DNA of 13,560 bases. Origin: an uncultured bacterium (GTDB lineage Bacteria > Bacillota > Clostridia > Lachnospirales > Lachnospiraceae). Position numbers and translations under genes: made by a program. The DNA is taken from positions 1-13,560 of the forward strand of contig CAMBUC010000030.1 in the NCBI GenBank assembly GCA_945871045.1, in the 5' to 3' direction. The notes below the pieces were generated by a model. That model saw nothing but the letters and a program-made list of their open reading frames with translations, was not told the DNA's origin and did not search any database. Positions 1 to 7,334 of the stretch are shown here, piece by piece. How positions within the stretch are numbered: position 1 is the first letter of the stretch; each line of letters begins with the position of its first letter.

Positions 1-1148
1 TGAGCGATCACTTTGCTGCCACTGCGTTTTACTGCCTGTTCTACCTTCTGTCTTTCTGCCTCCGAAAGTGCCTTACAATCATTTTTCATCCTTCCCCACT
101 GATCCTCGGATAGATCACTGGCATAACCGGTGATCCGCGGGATCAGATCCCGTCCATAAAAGAACCGCTCATATTCCGTCAGTGCCTCTGCGATCTTTTG
201 ACGGGCACGGTTCACTTGCTCTTTTTGTTCTTCTGACAGTTGATCCACCGAAAGATCATCCATGCAAAGCAGCCTGACTCCGGGCAATTTGGAAACCTCC
301 GGATCAATGTCTCTGGGCACCGCCAGATCCACAAAGATCTTTCCTGCCAGAGGAAGGCCTGCCATTCGCTCCGCTGTGATCGTCAGGTTCGGACTTGCCG
401 TGGCAGAAAAAATAAAATCTTTCTCTGACAAGTTCCCGTAACGATCTCCATATTGAATCCGGTTTGCTCTTTTCGGAATATCCACCGTCCCACTGTGATA
501 CTGACGGACCGTTACCGTCACTTCTGCCCCCACATCCATCAGCGCCTGTGCCGTCAGGCGGCCCATCATTCCGTTTCCGATGACCAGCGCCTGTTTGCCT
601 TTGAAGGAAACGCCTTCTTTTTGCAGTTTTTCGATGGCGGCAGTTGCCGCAGACCGGTTTCCTTTTTCAAAAACAAACTCCGTCTTTAGTTCCTTCGCCA
701 GTGTAATGGCTCGCCGGAATAATACTTCGATGCAATTATCTGTCACATTTTCTTCCCGGGCCAACAGCAGTGCATCTTTTAACTGAGCCAGAATCTGGTC
801 TTCGCCTATGATCTGGGAACGCAGTCCGCAGGCCAGTTCAAACACATGTCCGGTGACATCTAAATCTGATTTTTCATAAAATAATGCCCGTTCTTCTCCC
901 GGAAGGATCCCCTTCTGATCACAGATCAGTTGATACAGATCCACGCTTGCTTCTGCCGCAAGGCTGACATATAATTCCATCCGATTACAAGTAGAAAGGA
1001 GTATCATGCCCCGTATCCCACTTGTTTTTTCCAATCCCCGATGCATGTTTTGCATCAGAGACCTCACCGCTGTACTCGTAAACGCATAACGCTCACGCAC
1101 ATGAACCGGTGCTGTACTGTGATCCATTCCGATCATTTGTAATCTCAT
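1..1148 (-). CDS. hemA: Glutamyl-tRNA reductase HemA, 3' end missing
   Basis: This is an NADPH-dependent cytosolic enzyme reducing glutamyl-tRNA(Glu) to glutamate-1-semialdehyde, the first step of the C5 route to 5-aminolevulinate and all tetrapyrroles. I translated it by hand: 382 full codons are present and the frame runs off base 1 without a stop. The N-terminus has the GMDHSTAPV block (residues 7-15) and the catalytic STCNRMELY block (52-60, nucleophile Cys54). GLRSQIIGEDQILAQLK (108-124) is the substrate-recognition region, ALVIGNGMMG (187-196) starts the NADP-binding fold, and FVDLAVPRDIDPEV (272-285) is typical of the family. GluTR is usually about 410-450 residues, so probably only the end of the dimerisation helix is cut, unless another domain is fused there. 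It begins 59 bases after cbiC with no terminator between, so it is likely cotranscribed and feeds ring precursor to the pathway. The start is ATG with a modest AAAGGG site; a second ATG at codon 5 is possible. Confidence 0.95.
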   Translation of the reverse strand, partial: MRLQMIGMDHSTAPVHVRERYAFTSTAVRSLMQNMHRGLEKTSGIRGMILLSTCNRMELYVSLAAEASVDLYQLICDQKGILPGEERALFYEKSDLDVTGHVFELACGLRSQIIGEDQILAQLKDALLLAREENVTDNCIEVLFRRAITLAKELKTEFVFEKGNRSAATAAIEKLQKEGVSFKGKQALVIGNGMMGRLTAQALMDVGAEVTVTVRQYHSGTVDIPKRANRIQYGDRYGNLSEKDFIFSATASPNLTITAERMAGLPLAGKIFVDLAVPRDIDPEVSKLPGVRLLCMDDLSVDQLSEEQKEQVNRARQKIAEALTEYERFFYGRDLIPRITGYASDLSEDQWGRMKNDCKALSEAERQKVEQAVKRSGSKVIA

Positions 1149-1207
1149 TTATCCCAAGTCCCTTTTTCAAGTTCCGATTTTTTGATTGAGCAGCAGTTTC
1201 CACCCTG

Positions 1208-1855
1208 TTACGGTTCTTCTTTTCTCGTCAACTGATACATCAGCGCATTCACGATGGCCGCAGCAACATTGGAACCTCCTTTTCGTCCCCTTGCAACAAT
1301 CGAGGGAACATCCGATGCCAGAATCAGTTCTTTCGCCTGCACCACATTGACAAATCCCACCGGAACCGCAATGATCATGCCGGGTTTAAAATCTTGTGTG
1401 TCCATTAACTCTTTCAAACAGATCAACGCCGTCGGTGCATTTCCAATGGCGAAAATGGTCGGTCTGTTCAGACGCGCGGCTTTTTCCATGGCAGCCGCCG
1501 AACGGGTCACGCCTCTTCGCTGCGCCTCTTCTGCCACATCCTCATCCGATATAAAATTATATACCTGAACACCCAGTTTTGAAAGAGCCGATCGGTTGAT
1601 TCCTGACATTGCCATTTTGGTGTCCGTCACGATACAGGCGCCGCTCTGCAGCAACCGATGGGCGTGCTCCACGACACCTGGCGAAAACACCAGATGATCC
1701 GCATAATCAAAGTCTGCCGTCGTATGGATCACGCGCTTGATGATGGGCGCCTGAAGCGGGTCAAATATGCGGTCTCCCAGTTCCTGTGTGATGATCTCAA
1801 AACTGCGCTGTTCAATTTTATCCGGAGCAAGCTGCTCAAATTGTATCTGTTTCAT
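1208..1855 (-). CDS. cbiC: Precorrin-8X methylmutase CbiC (CobH family)
   Basis: The enzyme moves the C11 methyl of (cobalt-)precorrin-8 to C12, giving (cobalto-)hydrogenobyrinic/cobyrinic acid, the last ring-forming step. The product is 215 residues, the normal family length. RVIHTTADFDYA (41-52) contains His44, matching the catalytic histidine of the CobH/CbiC family. SPGVV (58-62), TDTKMAMSGI (77-86), AIGNAPTA (136-143), PVGFVN (165-170) and GRKGGSNVAAA (190-200) are further family blocks. I placed the start at 1855 because AAAGGAG lies 5 bases upstream. The open frame continues nine codons further up, but that extension would run through the ribosome binding site. The gene follows the inserted ATPase gene, 57 bases after its stop, and precedes hemA. 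In the intact operon it would have followed cbiP. Function is secure from the family; the cobalt-early route is inferred from the neighbouring Cbi-type set. Confidence 0.96.
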   Translation of the reverse strand: MKQIQFEQLAPDKIEQRSFEIITQELGDRIFDPLQAPIIKRVIHTTADFDYADHLVFSPGVVEHAHRLLQSGACIVTDTKMAMSGINRSALSKLGVQVYNFISDEDVAEEAQRRGVTRSAAAMEKAARLNRPTIFAIGNAPTALICLKELMDTQDFKPGMIIAVPVGFVNVVQAKELILASDVPSIVARGRKGGSNVAAAIVNALMYQLTRKEEP

Positions 1856-1911
1856 TTCCACTCCTTTATGATCTTTCCGCACGTCCTTTCGCCGGTATCG
1901 TCTGAAACATG

Positions 1912-1939
1912 CTTATATCGTCTCTTTTCCCAAAAACAA
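1912..1939 (-). promoter_or_regulatory. Candidate internal promoter reading into cbiC-hemA
   Basis: On the minus strand a TTGTTT hexamer (1934-1939) is followed after 16 bases by TATAAG (1912-1917), five of six matches to the -10 consensus. It lies over the last codons and stop of the ATPase gene and points at cbiC. The -35 match is poor (three of six), and AT-rich DNA produces such pairs by chance. It would matter because it could keep cbiC and hemA expressed downstream of the inserted gene. There is no experimental support; treat as a guess. Confidence 0.22.
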
Positions 1940-3157
1940 GTCAATCGCGTTGATATGATGGACGCCTTCCTGTTGGTCGCGAAATTTGTCCAATGAGATA
2001 ATATATCTTGGATAACCATCTCTGATTTCCCTAAAAGGTCGGTATTCTCTTTCTTTGATCCTTTCAGTACTCTTTGCATCTTCTCCCTGCAGGGAATAGG
2101 TCACCTGAATATATGCATAACTCTGATTCCTGTCCCTAACTATAAAATCACACTCAAACTTTCCAATTTTTCCAATACTTACCTGATAGTCGTGACTTAC
2201 TAAATACAAATATACGATGTTTTCAAGGGAAGGGCCATAATTCAAACGATTATCCGTGTTTGTTGCAAAATAAATTGCTAAATCTGCCAGATAATACTTC
2301 TGGTCTCTCTTTATAGCCTTTTTGCTTTTCAGGTCGAACCGATTACATTCATAAACAATTTTTGCCTTCCTAAGATCCTCGATATAACCCCGAACAGTTG
2401 CCGCTTTTGTGGAAAAACCTTCCTCTTTCAAGGTGTTTAAAAGATTTGTAATAGAAAATGGCGAGGCATAATTATTTAATAAAAACGACTGCACTCTCTC
2501 GTATACTGCAAGATTGGAAATTCTTTTCCTTGTTTTTACATCCTTTTCAAAGATTTCACCGATAATACCCCTTGTATATATCTGTCTGGTACGAACATCA
2601 GGAAATTCCAATGTTTTTGGAAAACCACCATTTAAAACAAAGCCGTTAAACTCTACATAAAGATCCTGATCGATCGTAAGATCATAGTACTTTTTCATAT
2701 CAAGATATTCTTTGAAATCCAAAGCATACACTTCAAAATTCAAGTATCTTCCGGTTAACTTTGTGGAAATCTCATCACTAAGCAGGCAAGAATTTGAGCC
2801 TGTCAGAAACACGGAATACCCTTCTTCCGCATAAGCCTGTATCACACTTTCAAATCCTGTTACATTTTGAACCTCATCTATAAAAAGATAATGAAAATCT
2901 TCCTCTTCAATCATGGATTCAATCTTTTCTTCCAATTGTTCAGGAGTTTTTATATTCTTAAATCCTCTTTTATCCAAAGGAATATATATGATCTTCGCTT
3001 CTTCGATACCCCTGGCGCATAATTCATTTATGATTCCCTTTAATATAAATGACTTGCCGCATCTTCTAATTCCTGTAATAACCTTGATAATATCCGAATC
3101 AAAAAAAGGTCGCATCTTCTCTAAATATTTTTCTCTTGGAAATACATCCGGAAACAT
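1913..3157 (-). CDS. AAA-type ATPase, DUF4143 family, inserted in B12 operon
   Basis: This 414-residue protein belongs to the widespread ATP-binding/DUF4143 family, whose cellular role is not established. An N-terminal AAA domain carries Walker A GIRRCGKS (29-36), Walker B YLFIDEVQ (90-97) and a sensor-like VFLTGSNS (116-123), then LTGRYLNFEVYALDF (134-148) as in relatives. The middle (about 195-280) is helical and winged-helix-like. The C-terminus has a restriction-endonuclease-like core, ECDFIV (335-340) and YIQVTYSL (349-356). I chose the start at 3157 because AAGGTGG sits just upstream; the longer open frame from 3187 would begin inside the likely -10 element. The gene is AT-rich: bases 2221-2280 have 21 G/C and 2461-2520 have 22 of 60, against 32 of 60 at 9001-9060 in cobT. 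It has no known role in B12 synthesis, its own promoter candidate and unusual spacing on its upstream side, so I read it as horizontally acquired. It appears full length and intact. Confidence 0.9.
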   Translation of the reverse strand: MFPDVFPREKYLEKMRPFFDSDIIKVITGIRRCGKSFILKGIINELCARGIEEAKIIYIPLDKRGFKNIKTPEQLEEKIESMIEEEDFHYLFIDEVQNVTGFESVIQAYAEEGYSVFLTGSNSCLLSDEISTKLTGRYLNFEVYALDFKEYLDMKKYYDLTIDQDLYVEFNGFVLNGGFPKTLEFPDVRTRQIYTRGIIGEIFEKDVKTRKRISNLAVYERVQSFLLNNYASPFSITNLLNTLKEEGFSTKAATVRGYIEDLRKAKIVYECNRFDLKSKKAIKRDQKYYLADLAIYFATNTDNRLNYGPSLENIVYLYLVSHDYQVSIGKIGKFECDFIVRDRNQSYAYIQVTYSLQGEDAKSTERIKEREYRPFREIRDGYPRYIISLDKFRDQQEGVHHINAIDLFLGKETI

Positions 3158-3182
3158 CTTATCACCACCTTGCCTTTTGACA

Positions 3183-3211
3183 ATCATATCACAAAACCCT
3201 GTTTTACGGTA
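3183..3211 (-). promoter_or_regulatory. Extended -10 promoter candidate for the ATPase gene
   Basis: In the 132-base gap between cbiP and the ATPase gene (3158-3289) the minus strand shows TGATATGAT. This is an extended -10 (TGn plus TATGAT, hexamer at 3183-3188). Seventeen bases upstream is TACCGT (3206-3211), a weak -35. Transcription would begin near 3176, leaving a leader of about 20 bases that holds the AAGGTGG ribosome binding site. The rest of the gap is AT-rich with no other gene, no convincing intrinsic terminator after cbiP, and no riboswitch-like structure that I can recognise. Confidence 0.45.
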
Positions 3212-3248
3212 TCATTTTTTGTTTTTCTTATTTTTCAGTCCCCGTAAA
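3203..3248. repeat. Short inverted repeat overlapping the ATPase -35 region
   Basis: TTTACGG at 3203-3209 is mirrored by CCGTAAA at 3242-3248, with 32 bases between. One arm overlaps the putative -35 of the ATPase gene, so an operator is conceivable. Seven base pairs with a long loop is weak in AT-rich DNA and may be chance. It has no T-run, so it is not a standard terminator. Confidence 0.2.
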
Positions 3249-3289
3249 CGTGTTTTTTCTATTCATATTATGATGATTGTACGGATTTT

Positions 3290-4858
3290 TTATACGGAAA
3301 CGGATTGTTCCATCATCTGATAGATATACTCCATATCCAAGTGGTTTCGAAGAGTATCTGCCAAAAGATCAAACTGTTTCTCTTTATATGCTGCAAATGA
3401 CTGGCTTTCCATGTGCGCGAGATCAACACCTTTTTTCTTTGCGAGTGCCTGTACAAGGGCGGGAACGACTCCCTCCGCATCGAAAATGCCATGCACATAC
3501 GTTCCATAAACAGTGTCCGTGGCAGCCCCGTCCGATTTGCTCTCACCGGTGATTTCGTCTGTGATCGTCACAAACTGCCCGAAGGATTCCGGCTGTCTGT
3601 GTGAAAATGCTGCATCACCTGTTTCTACAGCGGAAACTTCAGCACATAGGGCTGTCTCTCCCATATGGATCTCGTAGCCTTCCACTGCACAGCCTGATAG
3701 AAGATCCAGCGATCCCCCGATCTGTCCGATTCTTCCACGCACACGGGTTCTGGTTTTCTCCCTTGTGAAAACGGTCTCCATTGGCAGATACCCCAACCCT
3801 GCCAGTTCACCGCCTGCCTCCACACGCTCCGGGTCTGACAACCCTTGCCCCAGCATCTGATAACCGCCACAGATGCCAAACAAGATGCTTCCCTTGGCAT
3901 GGGCTTTTTGAATGACCGCCTCCATACCGGAAGTGCGGAGCCAACGAAGATCCTCCATCGTATTTTTTGTGCCGGGCAGCAGGATCAGATCCGGTGTGCC
4001 CAGTTTTGCCGGGCGATCGACGTAGCGGAGTGCGATTCTCTCATCGTGCTCCAATACAAGAAAATCTGTAAAGTTCGAAATATGGGGAAAACGGATCACT
4101 GCCACATCAAACAATCCTTCTTTTTCAGAACTGTCCAAACGCTCGGAAAGGGAATCCTCATCCTCAATATCCACTTTCAGGTAGGGTGTCACGCCCACCA
4201 CCGGGATGCTGCAATACTGCTTCAACTGCTGGATGCCCGGATCAAGGATCGTCTGATCCCCACGAAACTTATTGATCACAAGACCTTTGACACGGGCCCT
4301 CTCCTGTTCTTCCAATAGCGCCACGGTTCCGACCAATTGCGCAAAGACACCGCCTCGGTCAATATCTCCTACAAGAAGTACCGGGGCATCTACCAGCTGT
4401 GCCATGCCCATGTTTACGATATCCTGATCCTTCAGATTGATCTCAGCCGGCGATCCCGCCCCCTCGATCACGATGATATCATATTCTTCTTCCAGAGAAT
4501 CATAGGCTTTTTTAATATCCTCCAGCAAACTCTTCTTATAAGCAAAGTAATCCCTTGCGCTCATATTTCCGCGCACTTCTCCGTTTACGATCACCTGAGA
4601 CCCTACATCACTCATGGGTTTTAAAAGGATCGGATTCATGCGGACGGAAGGCTCGATGCCGGCAGCCTGAGCCTGCACCACCTGTGCCCGGCCCATCTCA
4701 AGCCCTTCCTTTGTGATAAAAGAATTGAGTGCCATGTTCTGAGATTTAAAGGGCGCTACCCGATATCCATCCTGTTTGAAGATCCGGCAGAGTCCAGCCA
4801 CTAAAAGGCTCTTTCCTGCACCTGACATGGTTCCCTGGATCATAATATTTTTTGCCAT
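3290..4858 (-). CDS. cbiP: Cobyric acid synthase CbiP (CobQ)
   Basis: This is a glutamine- and ATP-dependent amidase that converts (adenosyl)cobyrinic acid a,c-diamide to cobyric acid by amidating the b, d, e and g side chains. The product is 522 residues, slightly above the usual 485-510. The N-terminal synthetase domain has the P-loop-like GTMSGAGKS (9-17), PFKSQNMALNS (36-46), IEGAGSPAEINL (131-142) and DIDRGGVFA (165-173). The C-terminal class I-like amidotransferase domain has FGICGGYQMLG (327-337, nucleophile Cys330), GYEIHMG (394-400) and GTYVHGIFD (452-460, His456). The ATG directly follows the cobD stop codon (TAAATG, no gap), with AAGGAGG 5 bases upstream, so translation of the two is probably coupled. 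The gene that follows is the foreign-looking ATPase gene after 132 bases; the natural next gene is presumably cbiC. Confidence 0.97.
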   Translation of the reverse strand: MAKNIMIQGTMSGAGKSLLVAGLCRIFKQDGYRVAPFKSQNMALNSFITKEGLEMGRAQVVQAQAAGIEPSVRMNPILLKPMSDVGSQVIVNGEVRGNMSARDYFAYKKSLLEDIKKAYDSLEEEYDIIVIEGAGSPAEINLKDQDIVNMGMAQLVDAPVLLVGDIDRGGVFAQLVGTVALLEEQERARVKGLVINKFRGDQTILDPGIQQLKQYCSIPVVGVTPYLKVDIEDEDSLSERLDSSEKEGLFDVAVIRFPHISNFTDFLVLEHDERIALRYVDRPAKLGTPDLILLPGTKNTMEDLRWLRTSGMEAVIQKAHAKGSILFGICGGYQMLGQGLSDPERVEAGGELAGLGYLPMETVFTREKTRTRVRGRIGQIGGSLDLLSGCAVEGYEIHMGETALCAEVSAVETGDAAFSHRQPESFGQFVTITDEITGESKSDGAATDTVYGTYVHGIFDAEGVVPALVQALAKKKGVDLAHMESQSFAAYKEKQFDLLADTLRNHLDMEYIYQMMEQSVSV

Positions 4859-5887
4859 TTAAACCTCCTTCAAAACTGCAAGCAGTCGTTCATTCTCCCC
4901 TCGGTTTCTCACGCAGATCCGATACGCACCTTTGTCCAGTCCGTGGTAATTGCTGCAATCCCGAATCAGTATGTGATGTCTGAGGCAGTGCTCATACAAC
5001 CCTTCTTTACCTGTGAAAAAAAGAAAATTGGCCTCACCCGGATACACCTGATACCCCTGTTCTTCCAGACGCTTCCGCATCCATTCACGCTCTTTTCTGA
5101 TCTCACCGGATGTGATTGACAGCCATTCGCGTTCTTTTGCTGCTGCGATTCCCCCATAGGTTGCGGGCACGGAAACATTCCACTCCGGCAGATGTTTTTT
5201 GCAATTGCATAAAAGGTCTTGATCTGAAGCCATCAGATAACCGATCCGAAGCCCTGCACAGGCAAAGGTTTTCGTGAAGGCTTTGAGCACCGCCAGATAG
5301 GGATTGTCCCATAAATATCTTTTGGCGCTAAATCGATCCGGATCTTCTAAAAAGTCAATAAAGCATTCGTCCATCAACAGCATGATCCTGCGTTTTTTTG
5401 TAATTTCTATGATCTGTTCGAGATCCTCCGGTTGTATCAGGCTTCCGGTGGGATTGTTGGGGTTGCATAGGATCACCAGTTCTGCGTTGGTATGTTCCAA
5501 CAACTGCAAAAAACTTTGATCCAACCGGCAGAAGCCCTCCCGGATCCCTTCATACCACTCTATCTCCGCTCCCACATTGTCCAGCACACGCTCATATTCC
5601 AAAAAACAGGGAGCCGCTAACAATGCACGTTTTGGATGAAGCGCAGATATAAATGCAAGCAACAGTTCCGATGCACCGTTTCCGCACAAAATCTGCCATG
5701 CATCCATCTGCTCATATTCCGCGATCGCCTCCCGCAGTTGTTCACACTCCGGGTCCGGATAAACCGCTGCGCTCTGTACACCGGAAAGCGCCGCTTCCTT
5801 CACCGCCTCCGGCATTCCAAAGCAATTGCAATTTGACGAAAAATCCAAGACACCCGGATTTCTATAAATATCTCCACCGTGAACCAT
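4859..5887 (-). CDS. cobD: Threonine-phosphate decarboxylase CobD (PLP enzyme)
   Basis: This is a fold-type I pyridoxal-phosphate protein of the histidinol-phosphate aminotransferase group. In B12 operons it decarboxylates L-threonine O-3-phosphate to (R)-1-amino-2-propanol phosphate, which the next-upstream gene product CbiB attaches to cobyric acid. The ATG-started product is 342 residues. It shows HGGDIY near the N-terminus, GNGASE (69-74), NPNNPTG (142-148), the PLP-ring aspartate in MDECF (Asp173) and the Schiff-base lysine in FTKTFACAGLR (Lys206). The usual N-terminal NINP-type motif reads NCNCFG here. Sequence alone cannot fully exclude histidinol-phosphate aminotransferase, but the cbiB-cobD-cbiP neighbourhood makes CobD by far the best call. 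The start is uncertain by one codon: GGAG lies 8 bases before a GTG at 5890 and 11 before the ATG at 5887. Confidence 0.92.
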   Translation of the reverse strand: MVHGGDIYRNPGVLDFSSNCNCFGMPEAVKEAALSGVQSAAVYPDPECEQLREAIAEYEQMDAWQILCGNGASELLLAFISALHPKRALLAAPCFLEYERVLDNVGAEIEWYEGIREGFCRLDQSFLQLLEHTNAELVILCNPNNPTGSLIQPEDLEQIIEITKKRRIMLLMDECFIDFLEDPDRFSAKRYLWDNPYLAVLKAFTKTFACAGLRIGYLMASDQDLLCNCKKHLPEWNVSVPATYGGIAAAKEREWLSITSGEIRKEREWMRKRLEEQGYQVYPGEANFLFFTGKEGLYEHCLRHHILIRDCSNYHGLDKGAYRICVRNRGENERLLAVLKEV

Positions 5888-5934
5888 CACTCATTTCACT
5901 CCATGACAAACATTTTCTACACCGATCACATGTT

Positions 5935-6948
5935 TTACGCAAAAAAGAACACCCCTGACAACAGCAGCAGACATCCAAGCCCCCAGCCGGTCACTGCCGT
6001 TCGTTTCATCAGACAGACCGCCCGCACAATATCTTTTCGTACCACGGGGCGCTTTGCGTCTCCGATCGTCGGTTTCCGATGGATGACGCCGAAATAACTG
6101 GCATCTCCTGCCAGCTGCACACCAAGGGCCCCTGCCATCACACTCTCGGTTTGGGCAGAGTTGGGACTCGCATGTGCATGGCGATCTCTCCGGTAGATCT
6201 TCCACACCTCCCGCAAAGACAGTTCCTTTGAATCTTCCCACCCGGCGCTTCTTTTGACGGTTCCAAAAGCCGCCAGCAGGAGAAACGCAGAAAGTCTGGC
6301 AGGGATCAGATTGATCAGATCGTCCAATTTTGCAGCCGCCGTTCCATAATACCGGTATTTATCATTTTTATAACCTACCATGGAATCCATCGTATTGACT
6401 GCTTTGTAAAAATAGGCAAGGGGGGCACCGCCGATAACAGCATAAAAAAGCGGCGCGATCACGCCATCGGACGTATTTTCCGCCACCGTCTCCACGGCTG
6501 CCTTTACGACACCTTCCTCCGAAAGATCCTTCGTATCCCTTCCAACGATCATGGAAACTGCATAACGGGAAGCCTCCAATCCCTCTTGTTCCAGCGCAGA
6601 ATACACTGCCATGCTCTCCCGCTCCAAAGACTTTGCCGAAAATGTAAAAAACAAAAGGATGCTCTCCGCCAAAACACCAAGCAGCCAATGGAGGCGATAA
6701 CATGCCATCAAAATCACCACCGGTACTGCAACTGCCGCAATCAGAACGAATAAAACAAGATAAACACCTGCCGCCCGTTCTCCGTGTTTTGATCTTGGAA
6801 ACAACGGCCGCGTCCAATGTTCTGTCCAACGGATCATATTTCCGATCAGACAGATGGGATGCCACGGCACACGCGGATCCCCCAGCAACTGATCGAGCAT
6901 ACCTGCACCTGCAAAGGCAAGCAAGCGATAAAACATAAACTCCTTCAT
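5935..6948 (-). CDS. cbiB: Adenosylcobinamide-phosphate synthase CbiB
   Basis: This integral membrane enzyme joins aminopropanol phosphate to cobyric acid, giving (adenosyl)cobinamide phosphate. From the chosen start the product is 337 residues (about 320 in well-known members). It begins with a membrane segment and the signature DQLLGDPRVPWHPICLIG (19-36). Hydrophobic helices follow at about 60-83 and 87-104, then the hallmark ETVAENTSDGVIAPLFY (153-169), KAVNTMDSMVGYK (182-194) and SPNSAQTESVMAGALG (261-276). It ends in a final helix at about 318-337. I chose the ATG at 6948, with AAAGGA 7 bases upstream, because the family normally starts right before this first helix. An in-frame ATG at 7014 overlaps the previous stop (TAATG) and also has an AAGGA site; it would add 22 residues. 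The stop lies 47 bases before cobD. Confidence 0.95.
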   Translation of the reverse strand: MKEFMFYRLLAFAGAGMLDQLLGDPRVPWHPICLIGNMIRWTEHWTRPLFPRSKHGERAAGVYLVLFVLIAAVAVPVVILMACYRLHWLLGVLAESILLFFTFSAKSLERESMAVYSALEQEGLEASRYAVSMIVGRDTKDLSEEGVVKAAVETVAENTSDGVIAPLFYAVIGGAPLAYFYKAVNTMDSMVGYKNDKYRYYGTAAAKLDDLINLIPARLSAFLLLAAFGTVKRSAGWEDSKELSLREVWKIYRRDRHAHASPNSAQTESVMAGALGVQLAGDASYFGVIHRKPTIGDAKRPVVRKDIVRAVCLMKRTAVTGWGLGCLLLLSGVFFFA

Positions 6949-7013
6949 TTGACATTCCTTTACATACGTTTTAAGACTCTGCTCCGGACCGATGAAAACC
7001 GGCACCGGAACCA

Positions 7014-7334
7014 TTACTTGATCCTTGTAGGGATCCCACAGCAGACTCTGTATACCGCCTGCGCCTGCTTTGCCAGTTCGCAGGAGATCCGCCCGACAAT
7101 CTCCCGGTACTCACGGTCAAATGCATCCACCGGGATCAAACCACAGCCCAGTTCCGCCACTGTGACAACCGCATCTGTCTGTTCTGCTTTCATCCGTTCC
7201 ACCAATTCCCAGGGATCTTTTCCCTGTTCCAAAGCGGTTTTGACCGTCAGATGAAAGTCTTTGATCACATGCCCGGACAACGTTTTGGCAAAAGCATATT
7301 TTCCCTGATGGCTTCCGCCTACAACTAAAACCAT
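7014..7334 (-). CDS. Short CobU-like protein, role unclear
   Basis: This 106-residue protein resembles the two ends of CobU (adenosylcobinamide kinase/GTP:adenosylcobinamide-phosphate guanylyltransferase, normally about 175-185 residues) without its middle. The N-terminus VLVVGGSHQGKYAFAK (2-17) is P-loop-like, but Tyr13 replaces the usual Ser/Thr after the lysine. The C-terminus AELGCGLIPVDAFDREYREIVGRI (60-83) and CCGIPTRIK (98-106) match the conserved CobU end, canonically of the NEVGxGIVP type. The central part bearing the guanylylated histidine and the acidic pair is absent. A full-length CobU is encoded two genes upstream. The start at 7334 is supported by AGGAG 7 bases upstream; the open frame extends to 7373, but that lies inside cobS. 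The gene overlaps the cobS end by 10 bases, so translation is probably coupled. It may be an accessory or partner subunit of CobU; a decayed paralogue is less likely given its intact frame, good ribosome site and conserved C-terminus. Confidence 0.8.
   Translation of the reverse strand: MVLVVGGSHQGKYAFAKTLSGHVIKDFHLTVKTALEQGKDPWELVERMKAEQTDAVVTVAELGCGLIPVDAFDREYREIVGRISCELAKQAQAVYRVCCGIPTRIK

Noticed and set aside
3158..3187. Ten-residue N-terminal extension of the ATPase from the upstream start
   Set aside because: The upstream start codon falls within the probable -10 hexamer, and the ATG at 3157 has a good AAGGTGG site.
1866..3274. TTATGAT at 1866-1872 and 3268-3274 flanking the ATPase gene as a possible target-site duplication
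   Set aside because: Seven bases in AT-rich flanks are easily matched by chance, there are no terminal inverted repeats or transposase, and one copy lies right beside the cbiC ribosome site.
3158..3289. Terminator or riboswitch in the longest intergenic gap
   Set aside because: No GC-rich stem followed by a T-run on the minus strand, and no B12-box-like conserved core could be recognised; only AT-rich sequence with a promoter candidate.
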